From Splendidivirga corallicola (GTDB taxonomy: Bacteria; Bacteroidota; Bacteroidia; Cytophagales; Cyclobacteriaceae): 64,000 bases of DNA. Positions 17,937-26,941 of the stretch are shown here, piece by piece. Below the pieces are notes generated by a model. The model was given only the letters and a program-made list of their open reading frames with translations, ran no database searches and was not told the origin of the DNA. The stretch is taken from contig JAUJEA010000004.1 of assembly GCA_030442035.1 (NCBI GenBank), positions 186,001-250,000 of the forward strand. Reading direction: 5' to 3'. The translations under genes and the position numbers were made by a program. The first letter of the stretch is position 1, and every line of letters starts with the position of its first letter.

Positions 17937-18268
17937 ATTAATCTGCCATACAGCTATTATACGTGCTGGTATTTTTTTGTCATGGTGATGCCCTGCATTG
18001 GCTGTCAGCAGGAGGAATTTCCGATAAAAATTAAAGAATCATTTGGGGAAGCAAAAGTTCAAACAAAAGGAAATAAACTGTATGTAACCACAGGGAAGAT
18101 GTCAAGGGTTTGGGAACTTACAAACCAAGGATTGCTGACCAGGGAATTTTCCATGAATGAAAAGTATGGCTTCAATTAACCAATCTTATGACCATTGAAC
18201 AATGGGAAGCTAAGCTTAATGGGAAAAAAGCGGATCAAGCGGAAAACCTGGGGAGTAACCCTCCATAG
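17937..18268 (+). pseudogene. Decayed fragment of a glycosidase-like N-terminal domain
   Basis: An open segment ends at a stop at 18177-18179 and the sense-like reading continues in another frame (18173-18268: QLTNLMTIEQWEAKLNGKKA). The first part reads GNKLYVTTGKMSRVWELTNQ, which resembles the N-terminal beta-sandwich in the proteins at 38351 (NELIISNGIISRTFRL) and 41420 (KEIMISNGLISRTFRL). The start region reads like a damaged lipoprotein signal (CIGCQQEE). No catalytic domain remains. I infer a frameshifted, truncated relic of a larger secreted hydrolase. The alternative is a 65-codon genuine small gene starting at 17982, which I think less likely. Confidence 0.5.
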
Positions 18269-18617
18269 TCCAACTTCAATGAATCGGAGCTGTCAATAAC
18301 TGAATCAAACATTTAATCTGAATTTGATCATAAGCAGGTGGTTAACTTTTGGAAAGTTTCAAACTTTCCAAAAGTTGTACGTTAGAATTACCTGATTAGT
18401 GAAATCACTCCCTGGAAATATTGCTTGATCCAAAAAAGCTTTGGTTTTAACTATTGAACATCCGGCTGATTTCAGATTTTTCAAGTATGAGTTGATCAAT
18501 GAATAGTTGGTTTTCGGGGATTTGATTGTGAAATCGATCTCTATATAAGGTGTCATGCTTAAGCTCTTTTGTGTAGGCATGTTCCTTGATTTATTAATAA
18601 AAATAAAACCACATACT
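18269..18617. other. Intergenic region with long hairpin
   Basis: No gene is supported; the minus-strand frame overlapping it is a shadow of the GH20 start. It contains the perfect hairpin at 18344-18376 and AT-rich DNA before the hexosaminidase gene. Confidence 0.45.
18344..18376. repeat. Perfect 16-bp inverted repeat
   Basis: The arm aacttttggaaagttt (18344-18359) pairs perfectly with 18361-18376 around a single central base. No T-tract follows. It sits between the gene relic and GH20 and may be a transcript-end hairpin or a palindromic intergenic repeat. Confidence 0.65.
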
Positions 18618-20933
18618 ATGCTCAGAATTAAGATGAAACAGCTTTTCTCAATCATGTCTTTTTTTGTGTTTGTTGTATTGTTTTCAACCTGCAGTGCTCC
18701 GAAACATGAAGTAAAGGAGTATAACAAAGGCCTTCATATTGTGCCGCTTCCTTTGCAATTAACTGAAAAAGAAGGAGTGTTCGGTTTGAATGCCAATACT
18801 AAAATAATAATACAGGAGAATGACGAAATCAAACCTGTTGTTACACAATTCAACCAAAGAATGACATCTGCATTAGGCCAGGCCCTGGCTATTACTTCAG
18901 ACACACCCTCGAAAAACTATATACAATTTTCATTAGACGACACTTGTGACCAGGGAGGTGAAGGTTATTGCCTTTCGGTGACGCCTGATGGCGTGACCAT
19001 AAAATCGAAATCACCTCGTGGCCTATTCTATGGTATGCAAACACTTTTACAACTATTGCCTGCCGAAGTGGAGAGTAAATCTAAAATCACCTCTGTTGAT
19101 TGGGATATACCTTGTGTGGAGATCAGCGATGAGCCAAGATTTAAATGGAGAGGCATGCACCTGGATGTTTGCCGTCACTTTCTTCCTGTTGATTTTATCA
19201 AAAAGCAATTGGATGTCATGGCCATGTATAAGCTCAATACTTTTCACTGGCATTTAACGGAAGACCAGGGGTGGAGGATAGAAATTAAAAAATATCCCAA
19301 ACTAACGGAAATTGGATCCATTCGGATCGATGAGGGAAAGGAATATGGCGGTTATTATACGCAAGAGGAAATAAAAGAAGTGGTGGCCTACGCAGCTGAA
19401 AGGTTTATAGATGTCGTTCCCGAAATAGAATTACCAGGCCATTCCCTGGCAGCGTTAACCGGATATCCGCATTTATCCTGTGAAGGAGGGCCCTTTAAAG
19501 TAAGAAATGTTTGGGGTGTGGAACCCGATATCTATTGTGCCGGCAATGAAGAGACCTTTGAATTTTTAGAAGACGTAATAGATGAAGTAACACAGCTTTT
19601 CCCTTACGAATATTTTCATATTGGCGGTGATGAAGCACCGAAAAAGCGATGGGAAACATGTAAGAGATGTCAGGGTCGAATTAAGAGTGAAGGATTAGCC
19701 GATGAGCATGAATTGCAAAGCTATTTCATCAAAAGAGCTGAAGCGATGTTGCTGAAAAGAAACAAGAAATTGATTGGTTGGGATGAAATTTTGGAAGGAG
19801 GGTTAGCACCTTCCGCGGCGGTGATGTCCTGGAGAGGTGAAAAAGGAGGAATAGAAGCGGCCGAGCAAGGTCACGATGTTGTGATGACACCAGGTAATTG
19901 GGTTTATCTTGATCATTATCAGGGCAGCAGCAAAGTAGAACCTGTCGCCATCGGGGGATATACCACCCTTGAAGAATCTTATGGCTATGAGCCGGTACCT
20001 AAAGAGTTGGAAGCTGAAAAGGCAAAACACATTCTCGGTACACAGGGCAACGTGTGGACAGAATATATGTACACACCTGAAATTGCTGAATATCGTATTT
20101 ATCCAAGAATTATAGCGTTGGCTGAAGTGGGCTGGACTGCGAAAGATAAAAAGAACTTTGATGGTTTTTTAACCAGAATGGATAATCAGTTTGTAAGGCT
20201 GGATCATCATGGCGTCAATTACCATATTCCATTACCCGAAGGACCTTCGAACAATGTTGCCTTCCTGGACAGCATTAGTCTTACGTTTACAACAACCAGG
20301 CCTATTGATATGGTGTACACCATAGATGGTTCTGAACCGGATGAAAGTTCTGCAGCCTACATAGGACCTTTGAGTTTTTCGGATAATACAACCTTGAAAA
20401 TAAGATCCGTGCTGTCCTCAGGTAAGATGAGTAAGGTACGGACAATCAATGTAAAGAAAGAAACACTGCTTGCGGCACAGGCAGTTGAAAACGTTGCTTC
20501 CGGAATAAATCTTAAACTAAAAGAAGGGGAATACTATAGTGTGGCAAGCCTTGGATCAACAGATGATTGGGAATCGAGAACATTAACAGACCCTAAAGAG
20601 GGAGCTAAATTATTTGATTATAAAGAGCCAAGCGCAGCTGTATTATCAGGCTATGTGGAAATTCCGGATGATGGTGTATATGAGTTTTCCACTGACCTTG
20701 ACCAATTCTTTATTGGTGATAGGAAACTAATTGACAATGATGGTGAAGTAAAGCGATTTTCCAGAAATGATGCCTCGATTGCATTGCAGAAAGGATTGCA
20801 TCCTATAAAGGCTGTTTTTCTGAACAATGTCTACGGAGGTTGGCCTCATATCTGGAGCGGATTGAGGATCAGTTATCGAAAACAAGGTGCGGAGAAATTT
20901 GAGTCAATTCCTTTGGAAAACTTCAAACATTAA
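18618..20933 (+). CDS. Beta-N-acetylhexosaminidase (GH20) with C-terminal PA14-like domain
   Basis: A 771-residue secreted GH20 enzyme removing terminal GlcNAc or GalNAc. A lipoprotein-like signal ends FSTC (Cys25). The GH20b N-terminal domain covers about 45-150 and the TIM barrel about 160-520, containing HWHLTEDQGWRIEIKKYP and the catalytic pair in HIGGDEAP (Asp338-Glu339 from this start), with the nearby LIGWDEI and GTQGNVWTEY barrel motifs. After the barrel come a CHB_HEX_C-like domain (about 575-635, YTIDGSEPDESSA) and a PA14-like beta domain (about 650-770, VYEFSTDLDQFFIGD). The frame opens at 18555, but the ATG at 18618 (or 18633) gives a sensible signal. A terminator follows. Possibly acts with the sulfatase on sulfated amino-sugar glycans; this is inference from proximity. 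Confidence 0.92.
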   Translation: MLRIKMKQLFSIMSFFVFVVLFSTCSAPKHEVKEYNKGLHIVPLPLQLTEKEGVFGLNANTKIIIQENDEIKPVVTQFNQRMTSALGQALAITSDTPSKNYIQFSLDDTCDQGGEGYCLSVTPDGVTIKSKSPRGLFYGMQTLLQLLPAEVESKSKITSVDWDIPCVEISDEPRFKWRGMHLDVCRHFLPVDFIKKQLDVMAMYKLNTFHWHLTEDQGWRIEIKKYPKLTEIGSIRIDEGKEYGGYYTQEEIKEVVAYAAERFIDVVPEIELPGHSLAALTGYPHLSCEGGPFKVRNVWGVEPDIYCAGNEETFEFLEDVIDEVTQLFPYEYFHIGGDEAPKKRWETCKRCQGRIKSEGLADEHELQSYFIKRAEAMLLKRNKKLIGWDEILEGGLAPSAAVMSWRGEKGGIEAAEQGHDVVMTPGNWVYLDHYQGSSKVEPVAIGGYTTLEESYGYEPVPKELEAEKAKHILGTQGNVWTEYMYTPEIAEYRIYPRIIALAEVGWTAKDKKNFDGFLTRMDNQFVRLDHHGVNYHIPLPEGPSNNVAFLDSISLTFTTTRPIDMVYTIDGSEPDESSAAYIGPLSFSDNTTLKIRSVLSSGKMSKVRTINVKKETLLAAQAVENVASGINLKLKEGEYYSVASLGSTDDWESRTLTDPKEGAKLFDYKEPSAAVLSGYVEIPDDGVYEFSTDLDQFFIGDRKLIDNDGEVKRFSRNDASIALQKGLHPIKAVFLNNVYGGWPHIWSGLRISYRKQGAEKFESIPLENFKH

Positions 20934-20954
20934 ATCAAATTAGCAATACAATAG

Positions 20955-20988
20955 GCCGGAGGTATTTTTAATGCTTCCGGCTTCTTTG
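20955..20988 (+). terminator. Intrinsic terminator after GH20
   Basis: A 12-bp stem with two G-T wobbles (gccggaggtatt, 20955-20966, with 20970-20981), 3-nt loop, followed by ttctttg. It starts 21 bases after the GH20 stop. Confidence 0.65.
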
Positions 20989-21070
20989 TCCCTACAGGCA
21001 GGGATATAGTTAGATATTGAATTTTCAGAGTTTAATTAATCAATACCGTTTAAGCTCAGAAAAAATCGTA

Positions 21071-21168
21071 GGGCCTTCAGATGTCAGGTCTCAGATTTCA
21101 GCCTGGATGATATTTCATAGTCCGCTAGATTGAACTAATGCCTGACACCTAATACCTGAAGGCTTACC
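21071..21168. repeat. Dispersed imperfect palindrome, copy 2
   Basis: The left arm begins gggccttcagatgtcaggt and the right arm contains cctgacacctaatacctgaa; the arms are imperfect inverted copies. The right arm shares ctaatgcctga with the copy at 46559-46645 and cctgacacctaa with the copy at 16278-16371. Confidence 0.6.
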
Positions 21169-21374
21169 TTAAGGACATTAAATCTTATCAATCAACTCCT
21201 TAAACTACCAATACAAATTAACCAGCCCTTCTCGAAAGTTTTATAGATAATCCAAAAATTTGCCTGTTTCAACCATGCCATATCTCAATTGCAAATTTAG
21301 TACCAGTTCGGGCACATTATTCGGAAGTAACGCCCTATATATTTATTTACTTTTAACGGCTAAGAAGCACTTTA

Positions 21375-21382
21375 TAATTTTG
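21375..21382 (+). promoter_or_regulatory. Possible Bacteroidota -7 box before sigma factor 2
   Basis: The octamer taattttg matches the Bacteroidota -7 consensus TAnnTTTG. A TTTT stretch about 20 bases upstream is only a weak -33 match. It lies about 90 bases before the sigma start. Confidence 0.3.
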
Positions 21383-21474
21383 AAAGAAGATCTTAATTTG
21401 AATAGTAGTATACGAACTTGATAAAATTTTTTTAACTTATATGTTGTAAAGGGTGACTGTAAAAACAAAACGTA

Positions 21475-22098
21475 TTGAAGGCTGAAATTCTAAATATTGA
21501 GGACCTTTTAAATAAAATCCGTCTTTGCGACGATCAGAAATCTTTTGAGATCTTATTTAACCACTATTTTGATAAACTTTATCGTGTCGCTTTTTCAATT
21601 ATCAAAAAACATGAAATAGCGGAAGAAGTAGTGGAAGATGTTTTTTTTAAGTTCTGGCAGATGAAAGACCGTTATCCCTTCATCAAAAGCCTGGATTCCT
21701 ATCTGTTTGTGGCCACCAAGAATGGGGCTTATGATTACCTAAAAAAGAATAATAAATATACACTGGATCTGCACGAACAACATGCTGACGTATTGTGTCA
21801 TTTTATTTCACCGGAGCGATCTTACCTCGTCGAAGAACTGAAGGAACAAATTGAACAGGCAGTAAATAATTTACCACCAAAATGTCGTAAAGTCTTTGAG
21901 CTTATCCGACAGGACGGACTAACGCACAAATTAGCAGCTGAGACGCTTGGAGTTAGTGTCAAAACAATTGAAAACCAAATGACAATTGCTATTAAAAAAA
22001 TAGCAAAAGAACTTGAATCCTATCTTTATCAAACGGAAGAAGTACCTTATACTAAATTGGCAACGGTGCTTTTGTTCTGTTTTCTGGGTATCATTTAA
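21475..22098 (+). CDS. ECF RNA polymerase sigma factor, locus 2
   Basis: A 207-residue ECF sigma factor. Region 2 is at about 20-90 (SFEILFNHYFDKLYRVAFSI, then VVEDVFFKFWQ) and region 4 at about 125-180 (LPPKCRKVFELIRQDGLTHKLAAETLGVSVKTIENQ). The only plausible start is a TTG at 21475, since no ATG lies before the conserved region. The C-terminus is a short hydrophobic tail (LATVLLFCFLGII) beyond region 4, unusual for a soluble sigma factor. FecR follows after 73 bases and SusC and SusD after that, the standard cognate order. It belongs to a different sub-group from the sigma factors at 1416 and 60964. Confidence 0.9.
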   Translation: MKAEILNIEDLLNKIRLCDDQKSFEILFNHYFDKLYRVAFSIIKKHEIAEEVVEDVFFKFWQMKDRYPFIKSLDSYLFVATKNGAYDYLKKNNKYTLDLHEQHADVLCHFISPERSYLVEELKEQIEQAVNNLPPKCRKVFELIRQDGLTHKLAAETLGVSVKTIENQMTIAIKKIAKELESYLYQTEEVPYTKLATVLLFCFLGII

Positions 22099-22171
22099 AA
22101 TTTTTTTCTTTGACTTTTGGGGGTGGGCTAATTTTTTTTCGTCCTACAACAAAACCATTACCCAACCCTAA

Positions 22172-23203
22172 ATGAAAGAAGATAGAATCTACGAAATCAT
22201 TGGTAGACAATTATCCGGAAAAACCAGCCCGTTGGAAACCCAGGAACTCAACACCTGGCTAGAAGAGAATGAAAATAATCAAATAATCTTCCAATCACTT
22301 CAGGAATACTGGCATGCTGAAAATACCCAAAGCCGAAATAAAGAGGTTGTGCTTCAACGTCTCTATAAAAGAATGGAGAAATCCCAGGAAGGGATAATTA
22401 AGATGCACAAAAAGCCAGTCACAAATAAAAGATTGATCCCTAAATATCTTTATCGGGTAGCTGCAATTTTATTAGTAGGTACATGCTTATCATGGTTGGC
22501 CTATACCAATCTCACCAATCAACATGATGAATCCACTGTCACTGAAATGGTAGAAAAGATGGTGCCATTTGGTCAAAAATCAACTATAAGACTTAGTGAT
22601 GGAAGTACTGTAAAACTGAATGCCGGGAGTAAGCTTATATACCCGCGTCAGTTCGGTGAATCGTCCAGGGAGGTGCAACTGGAAGGGGAAGCGTTTTTCA
22701 ATGTTGAAAAGGATGCTTCACGACCTTTTTTGGTGAAAAGTGGTGAGATCATCACCTCAGTATTGGGAACCTCTTTCAATATTAAGGCCCATGCTGAGGA
22801 GAACTTAATTGAGGTGGCATTGGTGACAGGAAAGGTAAAAGTAAGTGACAATGCCTCCAGTGATGATCAATTTGACTATACCTTGACTCCCAATGAAATG
22901 TTCACCTATGACAAAGAACGGCACAGCATCGAAAAAAGTGATTTCAATGCTGACGAGGTTTTGGGCTGGAAAAATCAAACTTTATTCTTTGAGAATGCCG
23001 GATTAAAGGAAATGGCGACTGTGTTGCAGCGATGGTATGGAATACAATTTATCATCAATAACGGGGACATCATTACAAGGAAATTCTCAGGAAAGTTCGA
23101 AAACAACAGAAGCCTGGAATATGTTCTGAACGTGTTGAGTCTGAATGCAAACTTTACCTATAAAATCGTCGATGATGCTGTAATCATTGAAGGAAAACCT
23201 TAA
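22172..23203 (+). CDS. FecR-type anti-sigma factor, locus 2
   Basis: A 343-residue membrane anti-sigma factor. The cytoplasmic head (about 1-85) starts with the pattern IGRQLSGKTSPLETQELNTW, different from the heads at 3026 and 61757. One membrane helix lies at about 92-111. The periplasmic FecR domain is at about 128-225 (STIRLSDGSTVKLNAGSKL) and the DUF4974 domain at about 265-340. It should hold the sigma factor encoded 73 bases upstream and receive the signal from the STN domain of the SusC downstream. Confident family call. Confidence 0.92.
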   Translation: MKEDRIYEIIGRQLSGKTSPLETQELNTWLEENENNQIIFQSLQEYWHAENTQSRNKEVVLQRLYKRMEKSQEGIIKMHKKPVTNKRLIPKYLYRVAAILLVGTCLSWLAYTNLTNQHDESTVTEMVEKMVPFGQKSTIRLSDGSTVKLNAGSKLIYPRQFGESSREVQLEGEAFFNVEKDASRPFLVKSGEIITSVLGTSFNIKAHAEENLIEVALVTGKVKVSDNASSDDQFDYTLTPNEMFTYDKERHSIEKSDFNADEVLGWKNQTLFFENAGLKEMATVLQRWYGIQFIINNGDIITRKFSGKFENNRSLEYVLNVLSLNANFTYKIVDDAVIIEGKP

Positions 23204-23246
23204 AAGAAGAACTTATGTCTAAATTCAATTCAAGCTAATGAGTAAA

Positions 23247-23276
23247 TAAGCCGGTAATAAGGATATTACCGGCTTA
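23247..23276 (+). promoter_or_regulatory. Hairpin in FecR-SusC spacer, locus 2
   Basis: A perfect 13-bp stem (taagccggtaata, 23247-23259, with 23264-23276) and 4-nt loop, starting 44 bases after the FecR stop and 87 bases before SusC. No T-tract follows. It occupies the same position as hairpins at 4083-4127 and 62845-62875 and shares the aataagcc start of the left arm. Confidence 0.65.
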
Positions 23277-23362
23277 GCATTCGATTCATCAGAATATTGC
23301 CGTAGTCTCGATGGATCGAATGGTTAAAGATTAAAAGATTTTAAACTAAAACATTTAAAAGT

Positions 23363-26300
23363 ATGAAATTATCATTACCAAGACAAGTCTGGTTTATGAC
23401 GAAAATTACATTATACGGCATTTTCCTGCAGGTTTTATTATGTAGCGTATTGTTCGCTGCAACGGGAAATGCCCAAAAAGTAAAGCTGAAAGATGTATAT
23501 CTTTCGATTAATCTGGAAAATGTCAGAATGCAGGAGGCTTTGGTGGAGATTGGAAAAAAGACGGATTTCAATTTCTTGTATGACGAAAACCTCATCTTGG
23601 ATAAAGGGAGTATTTCCGTTGCTGCAAGCAATGAGTCTCTATTCGAATTATTGAGAACTATTTCAAAAAACAAGGACCTTAAGTTCAAAAGAATTAATGA
23701 AAACATTTATGTCAGTGAAAGAGGTATTTTTCAGCCTGATGTGAAAGAAGTAGTGGAAGAACCATGGGTGTTTGACAGGGATATTTCGGGTAGAGTAACT
23801 GATGAGGAAGGAAATGGATTGCCTGGTGCTAATGTACTAGTTAAGGATACTAATATTGGAACGATAACTGATACAGATGGTAACTATAAACTGAGTATCC
23901 CGGACGATGCAACCACCTTGGTATTTTCTTATGTCGGTTACCTCAATGAAGAGGTGGAGATAGCCGGTAGATCTGTAATAGATTTACAGCTTACACCAGA
24001 TTTAACAACGCTTTCTGAAGTAATCGTTGTAGGCTATGGAGAGCAAAAGAAAGTGAGTCTGACTGGTTCTGCCATATCTGTTGATGCAGAAGAAATTCGT
24101 TCTATTCCTACATCAGCATTATCCAATACATTGGCTGGTAGAGCACCCGGTGTACAAATTGTCAATAACTCCGGGTTTGTAGGCGCTAACTCCAATATCA
24201 ATATCAGAGGTGCTGCATCCCCAAATGGTACAACACCTCTTTATGTGATTGACAATATTGTCCAGTCAAAAGCTGATTTTGACCTGTTGGATCCAAATGA
24301 AGTAGAAAGCATCACTTTCTTGAAAGATGCAGCTACTGCCTCCATTTATGGAGCCAGAGCTTCCAATGGTGTGGTTCTGGTGAAAACCAGATCAGGTGAA
24401 GAGGGTAAGGCTAAATTCACTTACAAGAATTTTTTCAGTACACAGCGGACAACCAAACCGCTTCCAAATTATACGGCGCAACAGGAAATTATACACTTAA
24501 ATAATGTGGCCATTGCGCGTGGTCAACCGGTTCCATATGGTCAGGATGTATTGGATTATTTTGCAAATAATTCTTATAGCATTAATGACGAATTATGGCG
24601 AAATCCTAATTCGCAGCAGCATAACCTGACGGTTTCGGGTGGAAGTGATAAGCTCAATTATTTCATGTTGGCTGGTTTCAATAGAGCTAAAGGCCCCTAT
24701 GATAATACCAATTTCGATCGCTACAATTTTAGATCAAAGGTGGAAGCTAAGGTCAATGATAATCTGAAAATAGGACTGAATATCAATGGAAACAGAAGGG
24801 TAACGGATAGATTTTATTGGCCTTTTGATTGGGACAATGGAGAAGGATTTACATTGGCTGACTTCTACAGAACCACATTCAACTGGTCCAGATTAAGACC
24901 ATTCTATACACGAGCAGATGGTACACCCACCAATGGGAGCGACCCTGATGGTTTCCCGATTACCTTCTCCGGTTGGAATCCGGTCGAAATGGTGACTAAT
25001 GGAAATTATCGCAGAATTGTGCTCAACACCTGGAATGGTATCATCAACTTCGATTTGGACATACCTGGTATTGAAGGACTGAGTACACAATTAATAGGAA
25101 ACTATAAAGTCAATATCAGAGATCAGAAAAATTTCGTAATCCACAACCGAGGTTTTAGATTTCAACCAAGAGATGCAAGTGATCCTACAAGTGTCAACTT
25201 TTTTATCCCGGGACCAATCAATTTTTCTCAGGTGAATGTACACAATGTTGGAAGCTCATTTGAAAGAATTGACCTAAACGCCAATTTCGGTGATTCATAT
25301 CAAATCAACTGGTTAATGAACTATGACAGAACTTTTGGTGCTCATACCATTGCTGCAACGGCAGGTTTTGAGCAGGCAGAAAGTAATGGAAGATCACTAA
25401 GCGGAAGCAGGGAAGATCTGCTCACTAATGCAGTAGATCAAATATTGGTTACCTCTGCAGATAGAGAAAGAAGCACATTTGGAGGCGGTGAAGGAGCTAC
25501 GGCCAGACAGAGTTGGCTTGGTAGATTACATTATGAATTTGATTCCAAATATATTGCCGAATTCTCATTTAGATATGATGGTTCCTACAAATTTCCAAGC
25601 AATTCTCGATGGGGATTTTTCCCAACAGGTTCATTTGCCTGGAGAATTTCGGAAGAGAATTTCTTTAATGTGCCGCTTATCAGCAACCTGAAACTAAGGG
25701 GATCTGTGGGTACCACTGGTAATGATGGAACCAACGATAACAGAATTCCACCCTTTCAATTCCAAAACAACTATAATGTAAGTGGCAGCTATTTATTTGG
25801 CGATGGTTTATTTACTGGGGTTCGACCTTCCAATCCGCCTAATCCATTTATTACCTGGGAAAAATCAACTACCTATGATCTGGGTCTTGAATTCGATTTA
25901 TTAGATGGAAAGCTATACGGAGAATTTGATTATTTCTATAGAAAAAATACTGACCTTCTAGGTAGAAGAAATAGAACAATCCCTGATACATATGGTGCCG
26001 GATTGACCGATGAAAACTTTGCTCAAGTAGATGTTCAGGGCTTTGAGATTATTTTGAATTACAAAAACCAAATTGGTGATATCAAATATGAAATTGGTGC
26101 CAATATGGGATACGCTAAGAATGAAATTAAGATCACAGATGAGCCGGATGGTTTGGCACCCTGGAGAAGCATTGTTGGAAGATCACTGAATCGATACGCG
26201 GGGTACATATCCAAGGGAATTATCAGAGATCAGGCCACACTGGATGGATTGCCGGATGGTTTTACACAATTTGGTAGAACTCCCCAATTAGGAGACTTAC

Positions 26301-26929
26301 TTTTTGAAGACATCAGAGGGCAGAACCTGGAAGGCGGTCCTGATGGAATCATTGATGCAAATGACTGGACATGGCTATCGGATAATGCTGCACCGAGGAT
26401 TAATTATGGAATTTCTTTAAGAGCACAATGGAAGGGCTTATCAATTGATGCTTTGTTCCAGGGAGTAGGTGCCTTTGATAAAATCGTGCGTACACTGAAT
26501 ACTGGAGGTGGTACCGGAGCAGGAAATGGCAGTAGTGCTACATTCGGAAATGGTAACTCCGGTGGAGGCGTCTTCCAGATCACCGACAGACCGTACTTTG
26601 CACTTTGGACCGATGCCTGGTCACCTGACAATCAGGACGGTGCCTATCCAAGACTTGGGGGTGGTTGGGCCTGGCCTGAGAGTGGCCATGCTACTTCCTC
26701 TTTCTGGATCCGTAATGGATCTTACCTGAGATTGAAAAATCTGAATGTTGCATATGCATTACCTAAGAATTTGATTTCACCTTTAGGCATAGAAGGATTA
26801 TCAGTATTTTTCACTGGAACCAATCTGTTCGTGATCTCTGAATTCAAAGAACACGATCCCGAACAAGCCACACTGGATTCATTCCCACTCATGAAAACCT
26901 TTACCGGTGGTCTAAGTATCAATTTCTAA
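23363..26929 (+). CDS. SusC/RagA-family TonB-dependent outer-membrane transporter, locus 2
   Basis: A 1188-residue importer. Signal peptide (about 1-37), STN domain (about 55-115, EALVEIGKKTDFNFLYDENL), CarboxypepD_reg-like domain (about 140-215, GRVTDEEGNGLPGANVLV), EVIVVGYGEQ hinge, plug (about 225-345, ASIYGARASNGVVLVKT) and barrel to the C-terminal GGLSINF. A glycine/serine-rich loop at about 1046-1065 (GGGTGAGNGSSATFGNGNSG) is a probable long extracellular loop. The STN domain marks it as the signal transducer for FecR and the sigma factor upstream. SusD starts 12 bases after the stop. Ligand unknown. Confidence 0.95.
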   Translation: MKLSLPRQVWFMTKITLYGIFLQVLLCSVLFAATGNAQKVKLKDVYLSINLENVRMQEALVEIGKKTDFNFLYDENLILDKGSISVAASNESLFELLRTISKNKDLKFKRINENIYVSERGIFQPDVKEVVEEPWVFDRDISGRVTDEEGNGLPGANVLVKDTNIGTITDTDGNYKLSIPDDATTLVFSYVGYLNEEVEIAGRSVIDLQLTPDLTTLSEVIVVGYGEQKKVSLTGSAISVDAEEIRSIPTSALSNTLAGRAPGVQIVNNSGFVGANSNINIRGAASPNGTTPLYVIDNIVQSKADFDLLDPNEVESITFLKDAATASIYGARASNGVVLVKTRSGEEGKAKFTYKNFFSTQRTTKPLPNYTAQQEIIHLNNVAIARGQPVPYGQDVLDYFANNSYSINDELWRNPNSQQHNLTVSGGSDKLNYFMLAGFNRAKGPYDNTNFDRYNFRSKVEAKVNDNLKIGLNINGNRRVTDRFYWPFDWDNGEGFTLADFYRTTFNWSRLRPFYTRADGTPTNGSDPDGFPITFSGWNPVEMVTNGNYRRIVLNTWNGIINFDLDIPGIEGLSTQLIGNYKVNIRDQKNFVIHNRGFRFQPRDASDPTSVNFFIPGPINFSQVNVHNVGSSFERIDLNANFGDSYQINWLMNYDRTFGAHTIAATAGFEQAESNGRSLSGSREDLLTNAVDQILVTSADRERSTFGGGEGATARQSWLGRLHYEFDSKYIAEFSFRYDGSYKFPSNSRWGFFPTGSFAWRISEENFFNVPLISNLKLRGSVGTTGNDGTNDNRIPPFQFQNNYNVSGSYLFGDGLFTGVRPSNPPNPFITWEKSTTYDLGLEFDLLDGKLYGEFDYFYRKNTDLLGRRNRTIPDTYGAGLTDENFAQVDVQGFEIILNYKNQIGDIKYEIGANMGYAKNEIKITDEPDGLAPWRSIVGRSLNRYAGYISKGIIRDQATLDGLPDGFTQFGRTPQLGDLLFEDIRGQNLEGGPDGIIDANDWTWLSDNAAPRINYGISLRAQWKGLSIDALFQGVGAFDKIVRTLNTGGGTGAGNGSSATFGNGNSGGGVFQITDRPYFALWTDAWSPDNQDGAYPRLGGGWAWPESGHATSSFWIRNGSYLRLKNLNVAYALPKNLISPLGIEGLSVFFTGTNLFVISEFKEHDPEQATLDSFPLMKTFTGGLSINF

Positions 26930-26941
26930 AATTAGTTCGAC

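Larger units (their letters stand above)
20989..21474. other. Intergenic region upstream of sigma factor 2
   Basis: No gene is seen. It contains the dispersed palindrome copy at 21071-21168 and a possible promoter at 21375-21382. The rest is AT-rich without recognisable content. Confidence 0.5.
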
